Counted from the first letter of the stretch, positions 17,015 to 26,106 are shown. The stretch: DNA of 64,000 nt from Clostridia bacterium (GCA_024403735.1 JAKSRG010000002.1:62001-126000), one strand, 5' to 3'. Notes: generated by a model not told the origin, from the letters alone. Numbers and translations are program-made.

Positions 17015-17042
17015 TTGACATTTTATATGAATGGTGTATCAT
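17015..17042 (+). promoter_or_regulatory. Promoter of the zinc/cadmium resistance operon
   Basis: TTGACA (17015-17020) and TATCAT (17037-17042) are 16 bases apart. The spacer and -10 are covered by the first two of four phased TATGAA repeats, so a bound ArsR-type repressor would block RNA polymerase. Confidence 0.7.
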
Positions 17043-17079
17043 ATGAATTGTAAAACATATGAACAAACAAACATATGAA
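17024..17079 (+). promoter_or_regulatory. Four 16-bp-phased direct repeats, probable ArsR-family operators
   Basis: The octamer (C/T)ATATGAA starts at 17024, 17040, 17056 and 17072, a period of exactly 16 bases. Three copies contain the palindromic core CATATG. ATATGAAC resembles half of the ArsR/SmtB operator, but the usual facing half TGTTCATAT is absent. The regulator is most likely the product of the first gene downstream. Confidence 0.7.
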
Positions 17080-17104
17080 CTAATAAGTACGAAAGGAGTA
17101 CGAA

Positions 17105-17467
17105 ATGAGTTGTGGACATGATCATTCAAAGGAATTCGAATTAATCAATAAAGATATTCCTGATGATGATATTCTCTGTGATGTAGCAGATTTGTATAAG
17201 GTTTTCGGTGATACGACTAGAATGAAAATATTATACGCTTTATCAAAGACTGAATTGAGTGTATGTGCAATTGCTGAAGTTATCAATATGCAGCAGTCAG
17301 CAGTATCTCATCAGCTTAAAGTATTGAAGAATAACAATCTTGTTGCTAACAGAAGAGAAGGTAAAACAATTTACTATAGACTGTCAGATAGTCATGTATA
17401 TCAGATTATTTCTCAGGGTATAGAACACGTATTAGAAGGAGAACACGATCATGAAGAAGACATTTAA
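17105..17467 (+). CDS. ArsR/SmtB-family metal-sensing repressor (zinc type)
   Basis: A 120-residue winged-helix repressor (ADLYKVFGDTTRMKILYAL, recognition helix QQSAVSHQLKVLKNNNLV). The C-terminal helix has D95-x-H97-x10-H108-x2-E111, exactly the alpha-5 site of zinc sensors such as SmtB and CzrA. Extra potential ligands are an N-terminal CGHDH, a C-terminal EHDHEE and a cysteine (C54) in ELSVCAIAE, the place of CadC-type alpha-3 ligands. It should leave DNA when zinc (or cadmium) binds. It overlaps the next gene by 17 bases. Metal specificity is inferred from motifs. Confidence 0.9.
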   Translation: MSCGHDHSKEFELINKDIPDDDILCDVADLYKVFGDTTRMKILYALSKTELSVCAIAEVINMQQSAVSHQLKVLKNNNLVANRREGKTIYYRLSDSHVYQIISQGIEHVLEGEHDHEEDI

Positions 17468-17672
17468 GTTAGAAGATTTGGATTGCGCTAATTGCGCTGC
17501 AAAAATGGAGGCTGCTATTGCTAAGCTTCCAGGTGTTAACAAGGTAACAGTAAATTTTATGGCTCAGAAGATGATCCTTGATGCTGAGGATGATGTTTTC
17601 GATAGCGTATTGAAGGCTGCTTGCGATGAGATTAAGAAGGTAGAACCTGATTGCACAGTTATTATTAAGTAA
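17451..17672 (+). CDS. Stand-alone heavy-metal-associated (HMA) domain protein
   Basis: A 73-residue ferredoxin-like HMA domain with the metal site DLDCANC (C12, C15). The DLDCANC form, rather than the copper-type GMTCxxC, is that of zinc/cadmium ATPase N-termini. The start lies inside the end of arsR, with AAGGAG upstream, so translation is coupled. It probably hands metal to, or regulates, the ATPase encoded 31 bases downstream, which lacks this domain. It looks like a separated N-terminal domain of that pump. Confidence 0.88.
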   Translation: MKKTFKLEDLDCANCAAKMEAAIAKLPGVNKVTVNFMAQKMILDAEDDVFDSVLKAACDEIKKVEPDCTVIIK

Positions 17673-17703
17673 TTTTCTTAATTAGATTGTGAGGTTGATT
17701 GGT

Positions 17704-19569
17704 ATGACTAAAAAGCAAAAGAAAATTCTGACTAGAATTATTATTGCGGCAGTTCTTCTTGTTGCTTTCCATTTCATCCCTTGGGGTGATTATTGGTATT
17801 TTGAATTAATTGTATATGCAGTACCTTATTTGGTAATTGGCTATGACATTTTGATTGGTGCTTTTAAGAACATCCTAAGAGGACAGGTATTCGATGAAAA
17901 GTTCTTGATGGTTATTGCTACAATTGGAGCTTTTGTAATTGGTGAGTATCCTGAAGCATCAGCGGTTATGCTTTTCTATCAAGTTGGTGAGTTGTTTCAA
18001 GCTATTGCAGTTGGTAGAAGTCGTAAGTCAATCTCTGATCTTATGGATATTTGTCCTGATTTCGCTGTAGTTATTAGAGATGGTTCAGAAGAGGAAGTAG
18101 ACCCATCTGAAGTTGAATTAGGTGAGATTGTTATTGTTAAACCTGGTGAGAAGATCCCAATTGATGGAGTAATCGTTGAAGGAACAACATCTATCAATTC
18201 AGCTGCACTTACAGGTGAGAGCCTCCCTTATGATAAGACGGTTGGCGAAGATGTATTCTCTGGTAGCATCAATTTGACTTCAGTAATAAAGGTTAAGACA
18301 ACTTCCGTTTACGAGGATAGTACAGTTGCTAAGATTCTTGAGCTTGTTGAGAATAGTACTGATAACAAAGCTTCATCTGAGCAGTTCATTACAAAGTTTG
18401 CTAGGTATTACACTCCTGCAGTTGTATTCTCAGCTATTGGAATTGTTGCAGTATGTTTGTTGTTAACAGTATTTGGTGTTTATGATTTTGGTATCAGAAA
18501 CAGTATCTACAGAGGTTTGGTATTCTTGGTTGTTTCTTGTCCTTGTGCACTTGTTGTATCTGTACCATTGAGTTTCTTTGGTGGTATTGGTGGTGCATCA
18601 AGACAGGGTATTCTCGTTAAGGGTAGTAATTATCTTGAGACACTTGCAAAGATTGATACAGTAGTACTTGATAAGACGGGAACTATTACTAAGGGTAGTT
18701 TTGCAGTTGAAGATATTCATCCAAATGTATTAAACAAAGATGAGCTTTTGGAGATAGCAGCGTTAGTTGAGAGCAATTCAACACACCCAGTTGCTGAATC
18801 AATTATTAAGGCATACAAGGGTGATATCGACAAATCTTCATTACAGAGTGTGGAGGAGATTGCTGGTAAAGGTATCAAAGCTGTTGTTGATGGCAAGACA
18901 TACTATGTTGGTAATGGCAAGCTCATGGAAGAGATTAGTGCAGATTACCACGAATGTCATATTCCAGGAACAATTATTCATATATCTCTCGATGATCAGT
19001 ATCTTGGACATATAGTAATTAATGATGAGGTTAAGCCAGATTCAAAAGATGCGATTAGAGCTTTAAAGAAAGTTGGTGTTAAGAAGGTTGTTATGCTTTC
19101 TGGCGATAACAAAGCAGTCGCACAGAAGGTAGCTAATGACGTAGGTCTAGATGAGTGTCACGCTGAACTTCTTCCTTCAATGAAGGTTGATGAGCTCGAT
19201 AAGTTCCTAGGTCCTGACCATAAGGTAGCCTTCGTAGGTGATGGTATTAACGATGCACCAGTACTTATCAAAGCAGATATTGGAATTGCAATGGGTGCAC
19301 TTGGTTCTGATGCTGCGATTGAAGCTTCAGACATAGTATTGATGGATGATAAGCTATCTAAAATCTCTGTTGCAATTGCTGTAGCTCGCAAAACAATGCG
19401 TATTGTAAAGCAGAATATTATTCTCTCAATTGCAGTAAAAGTAGCAATCATGATACTTGGTGCAATTGGCCTTGTAGGTATGAGAGTAGCAATCTTCGGT
19501 GATGTTGGAATTCTTGTAATAGCAATTATTAATGCTGTTCGTACGATGCGTATTCCAAGTCAAAAGTGA
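17704..19569 (+). CDS. cadA: Zn2+/Cd2+-exporting P1B-type ATPase (CadA/ZntA type)
   Basis: Metal-efflux pump of the inner membrane, 621 residues. It shows actuator TGES, transmembrane metal site CPC at 279-281 (SCPCALVVSVPLS), phosphorylation site D323 in DKTGTITKG, NSTHPVAES (the HP motif), and hinge GDGINDAPVLIKADIG. The last helix has FGDVGILVIAIINA, whose aspartate marks the zinc/cadmium subgroup. There is no N-terminal HMA domain; the preceding gene encodes one. GAGG is 9 bases before the ATG at 17704, preferred over a GTG at 17689. The 3' end overlaps the facing CDF gene by 41 bases. Lead or cobalt as substrate cannot be excluded. Confidence 0.92.
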   Translation: MTKKQKKILTRIIIAAVLLVAFHFIPWGDYWYFELIVYAVPYLVIGYDILIGAFKNILRGQVFDEKFLMVIATIGAFVIGEYPEASAVMLFYQVGELFQAIAVGRSRKSISDLMDICPDFAVVIRDGSEEEVDPSEVELGEIVIVKPGEKIPIDGVIVEGTTSINSAALTGESLPYDKTVGEDVFSGSINLTSVIKVKTTSVYEDSTVAKILELVENSTDNKASSEQFITKFARYYTPAVVFSAIGIVAVCLLLTVFGVYDFGIRNSIYRGLVFLVVSCPCALVVSVPLSFFGGIGGASRQGILVKGSNYLETLAKIDTVVLDKTGTITKGSFAVEDIHPNVLNKDELLEIAALVESNSTHPVAESIIKAYKGDIDKSSLQSVEEIAGKGIKAVVDGKTYYVGNGKLMEEISADYHECHIPGTIIHISLDDQYLGHIVINDEVKPDSKDAIRALKKVGVKKVVMLSGDNKAVAQKVANDVGLDECHAELLPSMKVDELDKFLGPDHKVAFVGDGINDAPVLIKADIGIAMGALGSDAAIEASDIVLMDDKLSKISVAIAVARKTMRIVKQNIILSIAVKVAIMILGAIGLVGMRVAIFGDVGILVIAIINAVRTMRIPSQK

Positions 19570-20707
19570 TTACACAAATATATTTAGGATTAATTTTACG
19601 AACTTCGCTAGTAATCATCTGGCGAAGTTCTTTTTGTGTGTAAGTTACATCATGTGGTACGACTATATCGAAAACAATATTTGTGTGGGTAGGACCAGGT
19701 ACTACTCTAACATCGTGGATAGACATGTTGGATTTGATGCCCTTAACAATGGTGTTAATCTTTTCACGAATCTCCATAGTAATGCCATCGTCTGTAACTA
19801 TTGGATCGTAATGAATTACGAGATGAATATTTGTCTTTTCGAAAACATCTCTTTCAATATTGTCAATCTGATCATGAGCAAGTAATACATCAATTTTTGA
19901 ATCTACTTCGCAGTGAACACTAGCAAAAGTATTACCAGGTCCATAATCGTGAATGATTAAGTCATGAATTCCTAGTACGTACTCGTATGATGAAATAAGA
20001 TCACTAATTGTTTTAACAGTCTCTGGTTCAGGTGCGATACCAAGAATTGGGTCGAGGGTATCTTTAACAAGCATTAATCCAGATACTAGGATGAAGATTG
20101 CTACTAGTACACCCATAATTCCATCGAGATTGAGATTAAAAGCAAATGAAATAATGATAGATAGAAGAACTGCACCAGTAGAGATTACATCATTACGGCT
20201 GTCCTGAGCAGTTGCTATAAGTGTCTTTGATTTGATTAGTTTTCCAGTCTTAGTATTGAAATACATCATATATAGCTTAACAAGTATTGAGATTACTAGA
20301 ATTACTATAGTGATGATTGATGCATTAATATCTGTTGGATGAATTATCTTTTCGATACTTGATTTAAGGATTTCAATTCCAATTGCGAGAACTAAGCAGG
20401 CAACGAGAAGTGCAGAGATATGTTCATAACGACCATGACCATATGGGTGATCAGCATCTGCTGGTTTACTAGCTAGCTTAAAGCCAATAAAACTGATAAT
20501 ACTTGAAGAAGCATCAGATAGATTGTTAACTGCATCCGCTACAATAGCAACTGAACCAGATAATAAACCTGCAATAAGTTTGATGGTGAAAAGAATTACG
20601 TTAAATATTATTCCCATTACGCTAGAGAATTTGCCGTAATCATTACGGACAGTAGCATTGTCGACGTCTTGATAGTTCTTTATAAATCTTTTAATCAATA
20701 TGTTCAT
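19529..20707 (-). CDS. Cation diffusion facilitator (zinc/manganese/iron efflux)
   Basis: CDF-family proton-coupled metal exporter of 392 residues: six membrane helices (about 30-215), then a cytoplasmic ferredoxin-like domain, and a further C-terminal stretch of about 90 residues that looks like a second similar domain. Metal-site motifs are ADAVNNLSDASSS in helix 2 and DADHPYGHGRYEH between helices 2 and 3. The second site in helix 5 reads ATAQDSRNDVIST. These fit the FieF/MntE-like group. AAGGA precedes the ATG. It converges on the Zn/Cd ATPase with a 41-base 3' overlap and no terminator between. Confidence 0.9.
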   Translation of the reverse strand: MNILIKRFIKNYQDVDNATVRNDYGKFSSVMGIIFNVILFTIKLIAGLLSGSVAIVADAVNNLSDASSSIISFIGFKLASKPADADHPYGHGRYEHISALLVACLVLAIGIEILKSSIEKIIHPTDINASIITIVILVISILVKLYMMYFNTKTGKLIKSKTLIATAQDSRNDVISTGAVLLSIIISFAFNLNLDGIMGVLVAIFILVSGLMLVKDTLDPILGIAPEPETVKTISDLISSYEYVLGIHDLIIHDYGPGNTFASVHCEVDSKIDVLLAHDQIDNIERDVFEKTNIHLVIHYDPIVTDDGITMEIREKINTIVKGIKSNMSIHDVRVVPGPTHTNIVFDIVVPHDVTYTQKELRQMITSEVRKINPKYICVITFDLEYASYEQH

Positions 20708-20718
20708 TTCTGTAATCC

Positions 20719-20746
20719 TTGATAAATAATAAAGTTATTCTATAAT
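20719..20746 (+). promoter_or_regulatory. Promoter of the LTA-synthase-like gene
   Basis: TTGATA (20719-20724) and TATAAT (20741-20746) are 16 bases apart, in the divergent gap with the CDF gene. Start expected near 20753. Confidence 0.65.
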
Positions 20747-20796
20747 AACGTAAGTATCTATTTATGGGTATAGTTATATGTGAGAATTGTGAAGAT

Positions 20797-23346
20797 ATGA
20801 AGAAGTTAAAGAAGATTATTGAGACCATTAAGAATATAGATGGTAGATTAAAAAAATATTTTGTGTATGAGATAGTATTTGCACTAGCATTTTTAGTAAT
20901 GTTTGTGGCGTTTTTTGATTGCTTCTCAGCCAATAAAGTATTTATGAATTATGATCCTGAGAAGAATTCAACTGTACAAGTATCAGCTGGAACATCTTTT
21001 TCTCAGTCTTTTGAAGCGCAGGGAAGTACTCTTAAAAGCTTAAGATTAATGATTAATCCATCGAAGACTAAGCTTAAAACCTCAGATAAGATTAATGTAG
21101 TTATCAGTGACAGTGAAGGTAATGTTCTTATGGATGGACATTATTTCCTATATAACTCAACTAGAGCTTACGTTCCTATCGATTGTGATAATCTTGATTT
21201 GGATAAAGGTGAGAAGTATACAATCAAGATTAATTTGGATGATGTTGATAAAAAGAGTGTTTTGTCACTTCGAGTTCATCAGCAGTCTTCACTAAATCTT
21301 GATAATGCCGATATTCCTTATGAAGATATAACGATGGATGAGGAGACTGATGAGATTTATCCTCAGATTATTCTTGATGAGGCTAATGGTTATCAGAAAC
21401 TTATAAATATCACTTACTACTATAAGACTACTGACTATGTGTATACGATTATTCATTTAGTTGTATATACTTTGTTTGTTGCGTTTGCATTTATGCGTAA
21501 GCCACTCCAGAACAGATTGATTGCGGAGATATATAAGGGTTTTGGTATTGCTTTGATACTTTACTTATTTGCTGAAATTCTTAACGTTAAGAGCCATAGA
21601 GGCATAAGAATTTTTGCTCCATTTACATTGAAGCATTGGTTTGTTTTATTGTCTGCATTTATCATAGTAATCGCATTCTATTTCTTGATTTATATGGTAA
21701 CAAGCTCATCAACTATTGCTGCAATTGCAACTGCAGTTTGCTGTGCTTTGATTGCTTATACAAACCATGCGAAGCTTGTTATGAGAGGCGATTCTTTCAT
21801 GCCATGGGATCTTTTCTCTGCTGGTATTGCTGTAAAAACAGGATCTACTTACTATTTCCACGTTACTTTGAATTTTGTAGTAAGTATCGTCCTTTTGGTT
21901 GCTTTTGCTTGCTTCGTCAGAATTACATATTTGTCTCGCTATAAGTACAACAGAGAGCATTTTGCGATGATTGCGTTTTCTGTTACTTTCTTTGCAATGG
22001 CTGCATTAGGTCTTGTCTTTAACCAGAAAGTACTTAATAAGCTTAATATTTACTATGAAGTTAATCCACCAATTCAGAGCTATAACGAGAATGGTACATA
22101 TATGGCATTCCTCTATCATCTGAATAATCTCGGTGCTAACGGAAGTGATTTAAATTCTCCAGAAGCTACGTTGAATCTTGAATATCAGTACGAAGCAAAG
22201 GTTCACGAAATGGGAATTGATGCCAAGGTTAATACATCTAATGTTAAGCCTAATGTTATTTGTATTATGAGTGAAGCATACTGCGATTTAGATAATATTA
22301 GAGAATTAGATACTTCTGAGCCTGTTACTCCATTTTTCGATGAATTATGTGCTAATACAAGAAATGGTGAGTTGGCTGTTAGTATCTTTGGTGGAGGAAC
22401 TTGTAATACAGAATTCGAGTTCCTTACAGGATATTCTATGAGTTCACTTCTTCCTGGATCATCAGTTTATACATTCTATGTTAATAGTGAGATTGAAGCA
22501 TTACCTCATTTATTCAGAGATAATGGCTACAGAACAGTAGCACTACATTCATTTGATGGTGATTGGTGGGATAGAAGAGAGAAGTATCCTTTGTTAGGCT
22601 TCGATGAGTTCTACACAAGAGATGACTTTGATCCAGATACTACTTCATATGTTAGACGTTATATTTCTGATATGGATACATTCCATAAGATTACTGATAT
22701 TTATGATGAGACAGAGGATCCTTTGTTCTTGTTCTGTGTGACAATGCAGAATCATGCTGATTTCTCTATGAAGTATGACAATATGAAGTATGACATTAAA
22801 CTTAATAATGTTCTCAATCAAGATGGAGAGCATTTTGAATATGCCGAGAATTATTTGTCATTGCTTCGTGAATCTGACGATGCATTAAGATACCTCATTG
22901 AATATCTCGAAAACTGTGATGAACCAACTATTGTAGTCTTCTTTGGTGATCATTACCCAACACTTGATACAGAATTCTATGATGCATTCCTTACTACAGA
23001 GATTGGTTCAATAACAATCGATGAGTCATTACCTTTGTATTCAACTTCATACTTTGTATGGGCTAATTACGATATTGGTGATTCATTAGGTGAAGATGGC
23101 ATTATTTCGCCAAATTTCTTAGGTCAGGATATCCTTGATATGGCTGGTATTAAGTCACCAGCATCAAGAGCTTGCCTTAGAGTATTACATGAGAATATTT
23201 CAGCTATCAGTGCTTTAGCTGTTTACGATGAAAATGGTGTTCCTTATAAGTATTCTGAGGAATTGCCAGAGCATTTGCAAAAACTAATCGATGATTATTC
23301 ATTCATACAATATGGTCTGATTTACTATAACGATGATGATGATTAA
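20797..23346 (+). CDS. LTA-synthase-family membrane sulfatase/phosphotransferase
   Basis: An 849-residue envelope enzyme. First helix about 20-42, then an outside domain of about 160 residues (SAGTSFSQSFEAQGS onward), then about six helices (215-400), then the extracellular alkaline-phosphatase-fold domain (about 480-800). Catalytic features: metal ligand Glu in IMSEAYCD, probable nucleophile Thr535 in GGGTCNTEFEF, QNHADFS and FFGDHYPTLD. Such enzymes move glycerol-phosphate or similar groups onto envelope polymers. The outside domain between helix 1 and the rest is not in standard LtaS. The start is uncertain: an ATG at 20764 is only 11 bases past the predicted transcript start, so I prefer 20797. 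Confidence 0.85.
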   Translation: MKKLKKIIETIKNIDGRLKKYFVYEIVFALAFLVMFVAFFDCFSANKVFMNYDPEKNSTVQVSAGTSFSQSFEAQGSTLKSLRLMINPSKTKLKTSDKINVVISDSEGNVLMDGHYFLYNSTRAYVPIDCDNLDLDKGEKYTIKINLDDVDKKSVLSLRVHQQSSLNLDNADIPYEDITMDEETDEIYPQIILDEANGYQKLINITYYYKTTDYVYTIIHLVVYTLFVAFAFMRKPLQNRLIAEIYKGFGIALILYLFAEILNVKSHRGIRIFAPFTLKHWFVLLSAFIIVIAFYFLIYMVTSSSTIAAIATAVCCALIAYTNHAKLVMRGDSFMPWDLFSAGIAVKTGSTYYFHVTLNFVVSIVLLVAFACFVRITYLSRYKYNREHFAMIAFSVTFFAMAALGLVFNQKVLNKLNIYYEVNPPIQSYNENGTYMAFLYHLNNLGANGSDLNSPEATLNLEYQYEAKVHEMGIDAKVNTSNVKPNVICIMSEAYCDLDNIRELDTSEPVTPFFDELCANTRNGELAVSIFGGGTCNTEFEFLTGYSMSSLLPGSSVYTFYVNSEIEALPHLFRDNGYRTVALHSFDGDWWDRREKYPLLGFDEFYTRDDFDPDTTSYVRRYISDMDTFHKITDIYDETEDPLFLFCVTMQNHADFSMKYDNMKYDIKLNNVLNQDGEHFEYAENYLSLLRESDDALRYLIEYLENCDEPTIVVFFGDHYPTLDTEFYDAFLTTEIGSITIDESLPLYSTSYFVWANYDIGDSLGEDGIISPNFLGQDILDMAGIKSPASRACLRVLHENISAISALAVYDENGVPYKYSEELPEHLQKLIDDYSFIQYGLIYYNDDDD

Positions 23347-23445
23347 TCTTCTTTGTAAAGTTAATGATAAATAACCGAAACAAATGTTGAACTTTGCTAA
23401 TATATAATTCAGAGTGAATATTCATATATTACAAGGAGCGTTCTT

Positions 23446-24138
23446 ATGTCAGAGACTACTTATGGCCAACAAGTAAATGAATCTGATGTACTTAACAGAA
23501 TTATTAGAGCCATTGTTCTAATAGTTGTGGCGTTGATACTTGCAGTTGTATCAGTATCGTTCGCCGTACATCATATGCGACTAAAATTCGAAGAGGAGTA
23601 TAAGCAAATTACAGATTACAAGATGCAATCTGTTACAGATATTGTTAAGAGAACTGTATCTGGTGATGAACTCGTTGCTGATCCTCAGGCTTCTATCGAG
23701 AAGTATTCAACAGTATTTGGATTTATGCTCACAGATGTTTCAAGTGCTAGTTATTCAAAAGAGAATTATGCATTGTTCTTAACATCAGGCGGTTCATTAT
23801 CTTTGCTTACTGCATCAGATGATACTGCTGATTTTGATCTAGTTAAGATTTCTCTATCTAGTTGGAATGATTCTGCTAATAATAATCAAGTATACACACT
23901 TATTGAAGAAGATCATGAGAGTGTGTTTGTTCCTATCGTAGATTCACAGGGTAAGTGTGTTGCTGTTTTCGAGTATCACTGTACATTTGATGATTTATCA
24001 AAGCTTGGCAATGAGGCTGAGAATAGAGTTATGAAGTCTGTAATCCTTACAGTTGCTGTAGGTATTGTATTCTTCTTCATTTTCACTTTTGTTCCAAAGC
24101 TATTATTTAAGAATAAGAATGGAGGACAGACTTTATGA
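23446..24138 (+). CDS. Two-helix membrane protein with an extracytoplasmic sensor-like domain
   Basis: A 230-residue protein I do not recognise. A membrane helix at about 20-43, an outside domain of about 155 residues and a second helix at about 200-220 with a short basic tail give the shape of a Cache/PAS-like ligand sensor without a signalling domain. The loop begins with a coiled segment (RLKFEEEYKQITDYKM), as in Cache proteins. AAGGAG precedes the ATG. Its stop overlaps the next start as ATGA, so it is tightly coupled to the sensor-MFS fusion, whose N-terminus has the same layout. The fold is inferred from topology only. Confidence 0.6.
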   Translation: MSETTYGQQVNESDVLNRIIRAIVLIVVALILAVVSVSFAVHHMRLKFEEEYKQITDYKMQSVTDIVKRTVSGDELVADPQASIEKYSTVFGFMLTDVSSASYSKENYALFLTSGGSLSLLTASDDTADFDLVKISLSSWNDSANNNQVYTLIEEDHESVFVPIVDSQGKCVAVFEYHCTFDDLSKLGNEAENRVMKSVILTVAVGIVFFFIFTFVPKLLFKNKNGGQTL

Positions 24139-26105
24139 GTAGACTATCTTCCGAGAGACGTAGTAAAGAACAGAAGAAGACAATTGCAGCTACTATTGGA
24201 TACAGCTTTGTAATTGTTTTGATTGTGTTGTTCGTGATGTCTTCTGTTTTATCAGAGAATTATGTTAACGCATTAAAGATTGAGCGTGGAGAGGCAATGA
24301 TGCAGCTTGCTGTATCTTCATCTGCTGCACTTAGTCATGCTGATATTAATGAGAATATGGATTTCCCACTTCCTGCATATGAATATGATAATGGCAAGAA
24401 GTATGTTTTCGATATATTCACAAAAGCTGGTAATTCATATTTGAGAGTTTATTCTTCAGAAGGTAAAGATGTTGTTGAATATACTCTTGAAGAATCTGGA
24501 AATGGCCGAGTGGGTGAGAAGTTCAACAACTGTTTTGAGAACCAGGATGTTGTATTCCTCACAAGAGTAGAAGACAAAGTAGAGTATGTATGTGCTATCG
24601 CTCCAATTATTAGCAATCAGAATACTGTAACAAATATCCTTGAAGTAAGAATGCCTGCTTCAGATTTCAATTCTACAGTAAATGGAATGTCACTAAGTTG
24701 GATATTCACAATATTTGCAATTGCTGTATCTGTTGGCATTATCATTTATGAGTTCAATCTTCTTATTTCTAATGTGTCTACAGGATATAGAAGCAATGTT
24801 CCTAATCTTATCCTTTACGGACATGATGCTAATAAGTTCGTATCATTCTTTTTCTCATTCTCTGCAATTATGCAGCCAGTAATTTTTGCTGTGTATTTGA
24901 AGAAGGCATTAGTTGACCTTGGTCCAGTAGTATCTTATATCCTTGTGTCATTGACACTTGTTTTGTATGCAATTGGTTTCTTTGGTTTCACAGGACTTCG
25001 TAAGAGTATCAAGGGCTTGCTTACTTCAAAGGTTGCAATCCTTGTACTTACAACTCTTGGTTACTTCATGGCACTCCTTACAGGTTTCTTGAATATTCCA
25101 TACCTCCTTATTGGTATGACACTCTTTATTGCAATCGCAAATGGTATTACACATGATTACATTAGAGATTACAGAATTAATGCTAGTAAGCTTGGTTATA
25201 AGGATTTCGATGATAGAACTGTTCATATGATCCAGATGTTCTCATATTTCCTTGGTATCTCAGTAGGTACTGTATTTGCAGGAATTCTTTATGAGAGATT
25301 TGGCCTTTTGGTTGTAATGATTGTAAGCGGTGCTTGCTTAATTCTTACTGCATTTGCTATGACATTCTTTATGAAGAGTAATCTCCCAGTTCGTGAGTCT
25401 TATCTTCCAATTAATACTTGGATGGAGCTTATTACTAATGCTTATACTGGTAAGATTTTGTGGTCAGGTTTCTTCATTCTTGGTGCTGTATTCTCATTCT
25501 TGATTGGATTTATTCCTAACTATCTTGGAACAGTAGGTATCTCAGTTCCAACTACAGCATTCTATTATTTTGTATGTGCTTTCGTTGCTTGCTTCGTTAT
25601 GGGCGTTATTAAGAAGAATATTGATCAGCTTCTTACTTCTAAGATTAGAATTCTTATTTCTTCTACAGCAGCAATGATTGGTCTATTAATCTTCGCGCTT
25701 CTTCCAACAGCTAAGATGCTTGTAGTTACAGTAGCTCTCTTAGGTGTTAGCTTAGGTATCCATGATTACACATATCTTTACATTCTTGCTAGATTAGCTA
25801 AGGATAGAATTCATGGTAACTTTAGAAGAGCAGCAGAAGTTACATTCTTGTTTGCAGTTGTTGTTACACTTCCACTTTATTCACTTGGTGTAGCAATTGG
25901 ACATATTACAGTTGTAATGCTTGTTGTGATTATTGTTCTTTCAATCATTGCTTTCATCTATCCTATCTCAAGCGTATCTAACGCAGCAGATGGAACTATG
26001 TTCCCAAAAAAGAAGAAGGCATCTAAGAATAATGCTCAGGTTAATGCTGGTGCTCCAGTTCAGCCTGTTAACAACAATCAAGATAATATGAATGGAGGTA
26101 TCTAA
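24135..26105 (+). CDS. Sensor-MFS fusion membrane protein
   Basis: A 656-residue protein with two parts. Residues 1-210 copy the upstream protein's plan: helix (22-43), outside domain of about 145 residues (YVNALKIERGEAMMQLAVSS...), helix (188-210). Residues 235-625 hold about twelve helices with a long mid loop, like a major facilitator superfamily transporter. A basic, Asn-rich cytoplasmic tail (FPKKKKASKNNAQ) follows. I see no classic MFS motif A, so transport is inferred from topology. It could be a transporter gated by, or reporting to, an external ligand. Overlaps the upstream gene by four bases; the next gene starts one base after its stop. Confidence 0.65.
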   Translation: MSRLSSERRSKEQKKTIAATIGYSFVIVLIVLFVMSSVLSENYVNALKIERGEAMMQLAVSSSAALSHADINENMDFPLPAYEYDNGKKYVFDIFTKAGNSYLRVYSSEGKDVVEYTLEESGNGRVGEKFNNCFENQDVVFLTRVEDKVEYVCAIAPIISNQNTVTNILEVRMPASDFNSTVNGMSLSWIFTIFAIAVSVGIIIYEFNLLISNVSTGYRSNVPNLILYGHDANKFVSFFFSFSAIMQPVIFAVYLKKALVDLGPVVSYILVSLTLVLYAIGFFGFTGLRKSIKGLLTSKVAILVLTTLGYFMALLTGFLNIPYLLIGMTLFIAIANGITHDYIRDYRINASKLGYKDFDDRTVHMIQMFSYFLGISVGTVFAGILYERFGLLVVMIVSGACLILTAFAMTFFMKSNLPVRESYLPINTWMELITNAYTGKILWSGFFILGAVFSFLIGFIPNYLGTVGISVPTTAFYYFVCAFVACFVMGVIKKNIDQLLTSKIRILISSTAAMIGLLIFALLPTAKMLVVTVALLGVSLGIHDYTYLYILARLAKDRIHGNFRRAAEVTFLFAVVVTLPLYSLGVAIGHITVVMLVVIIVLSIIAFIYPISSVSNAADGTMFPKKKKASKNNAQVNAGAPVQPVNNNQDNMNGGI

Positions 26106-26106
26106 T

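Noticed and set aside
17056..17080. LexA-like GAAC boxes in the zinc promoter
   Set aside because: The GAAC parts are direct repeats, with no facing GTTC at four bases.
23387..23408. Promoter for the sensor-MFS operon (TTGAAC and TATAAT)
   Set aside because: Spacing is 10 bases, not compatible with a sigma-A promoter; the TATAAT alone may still be used.
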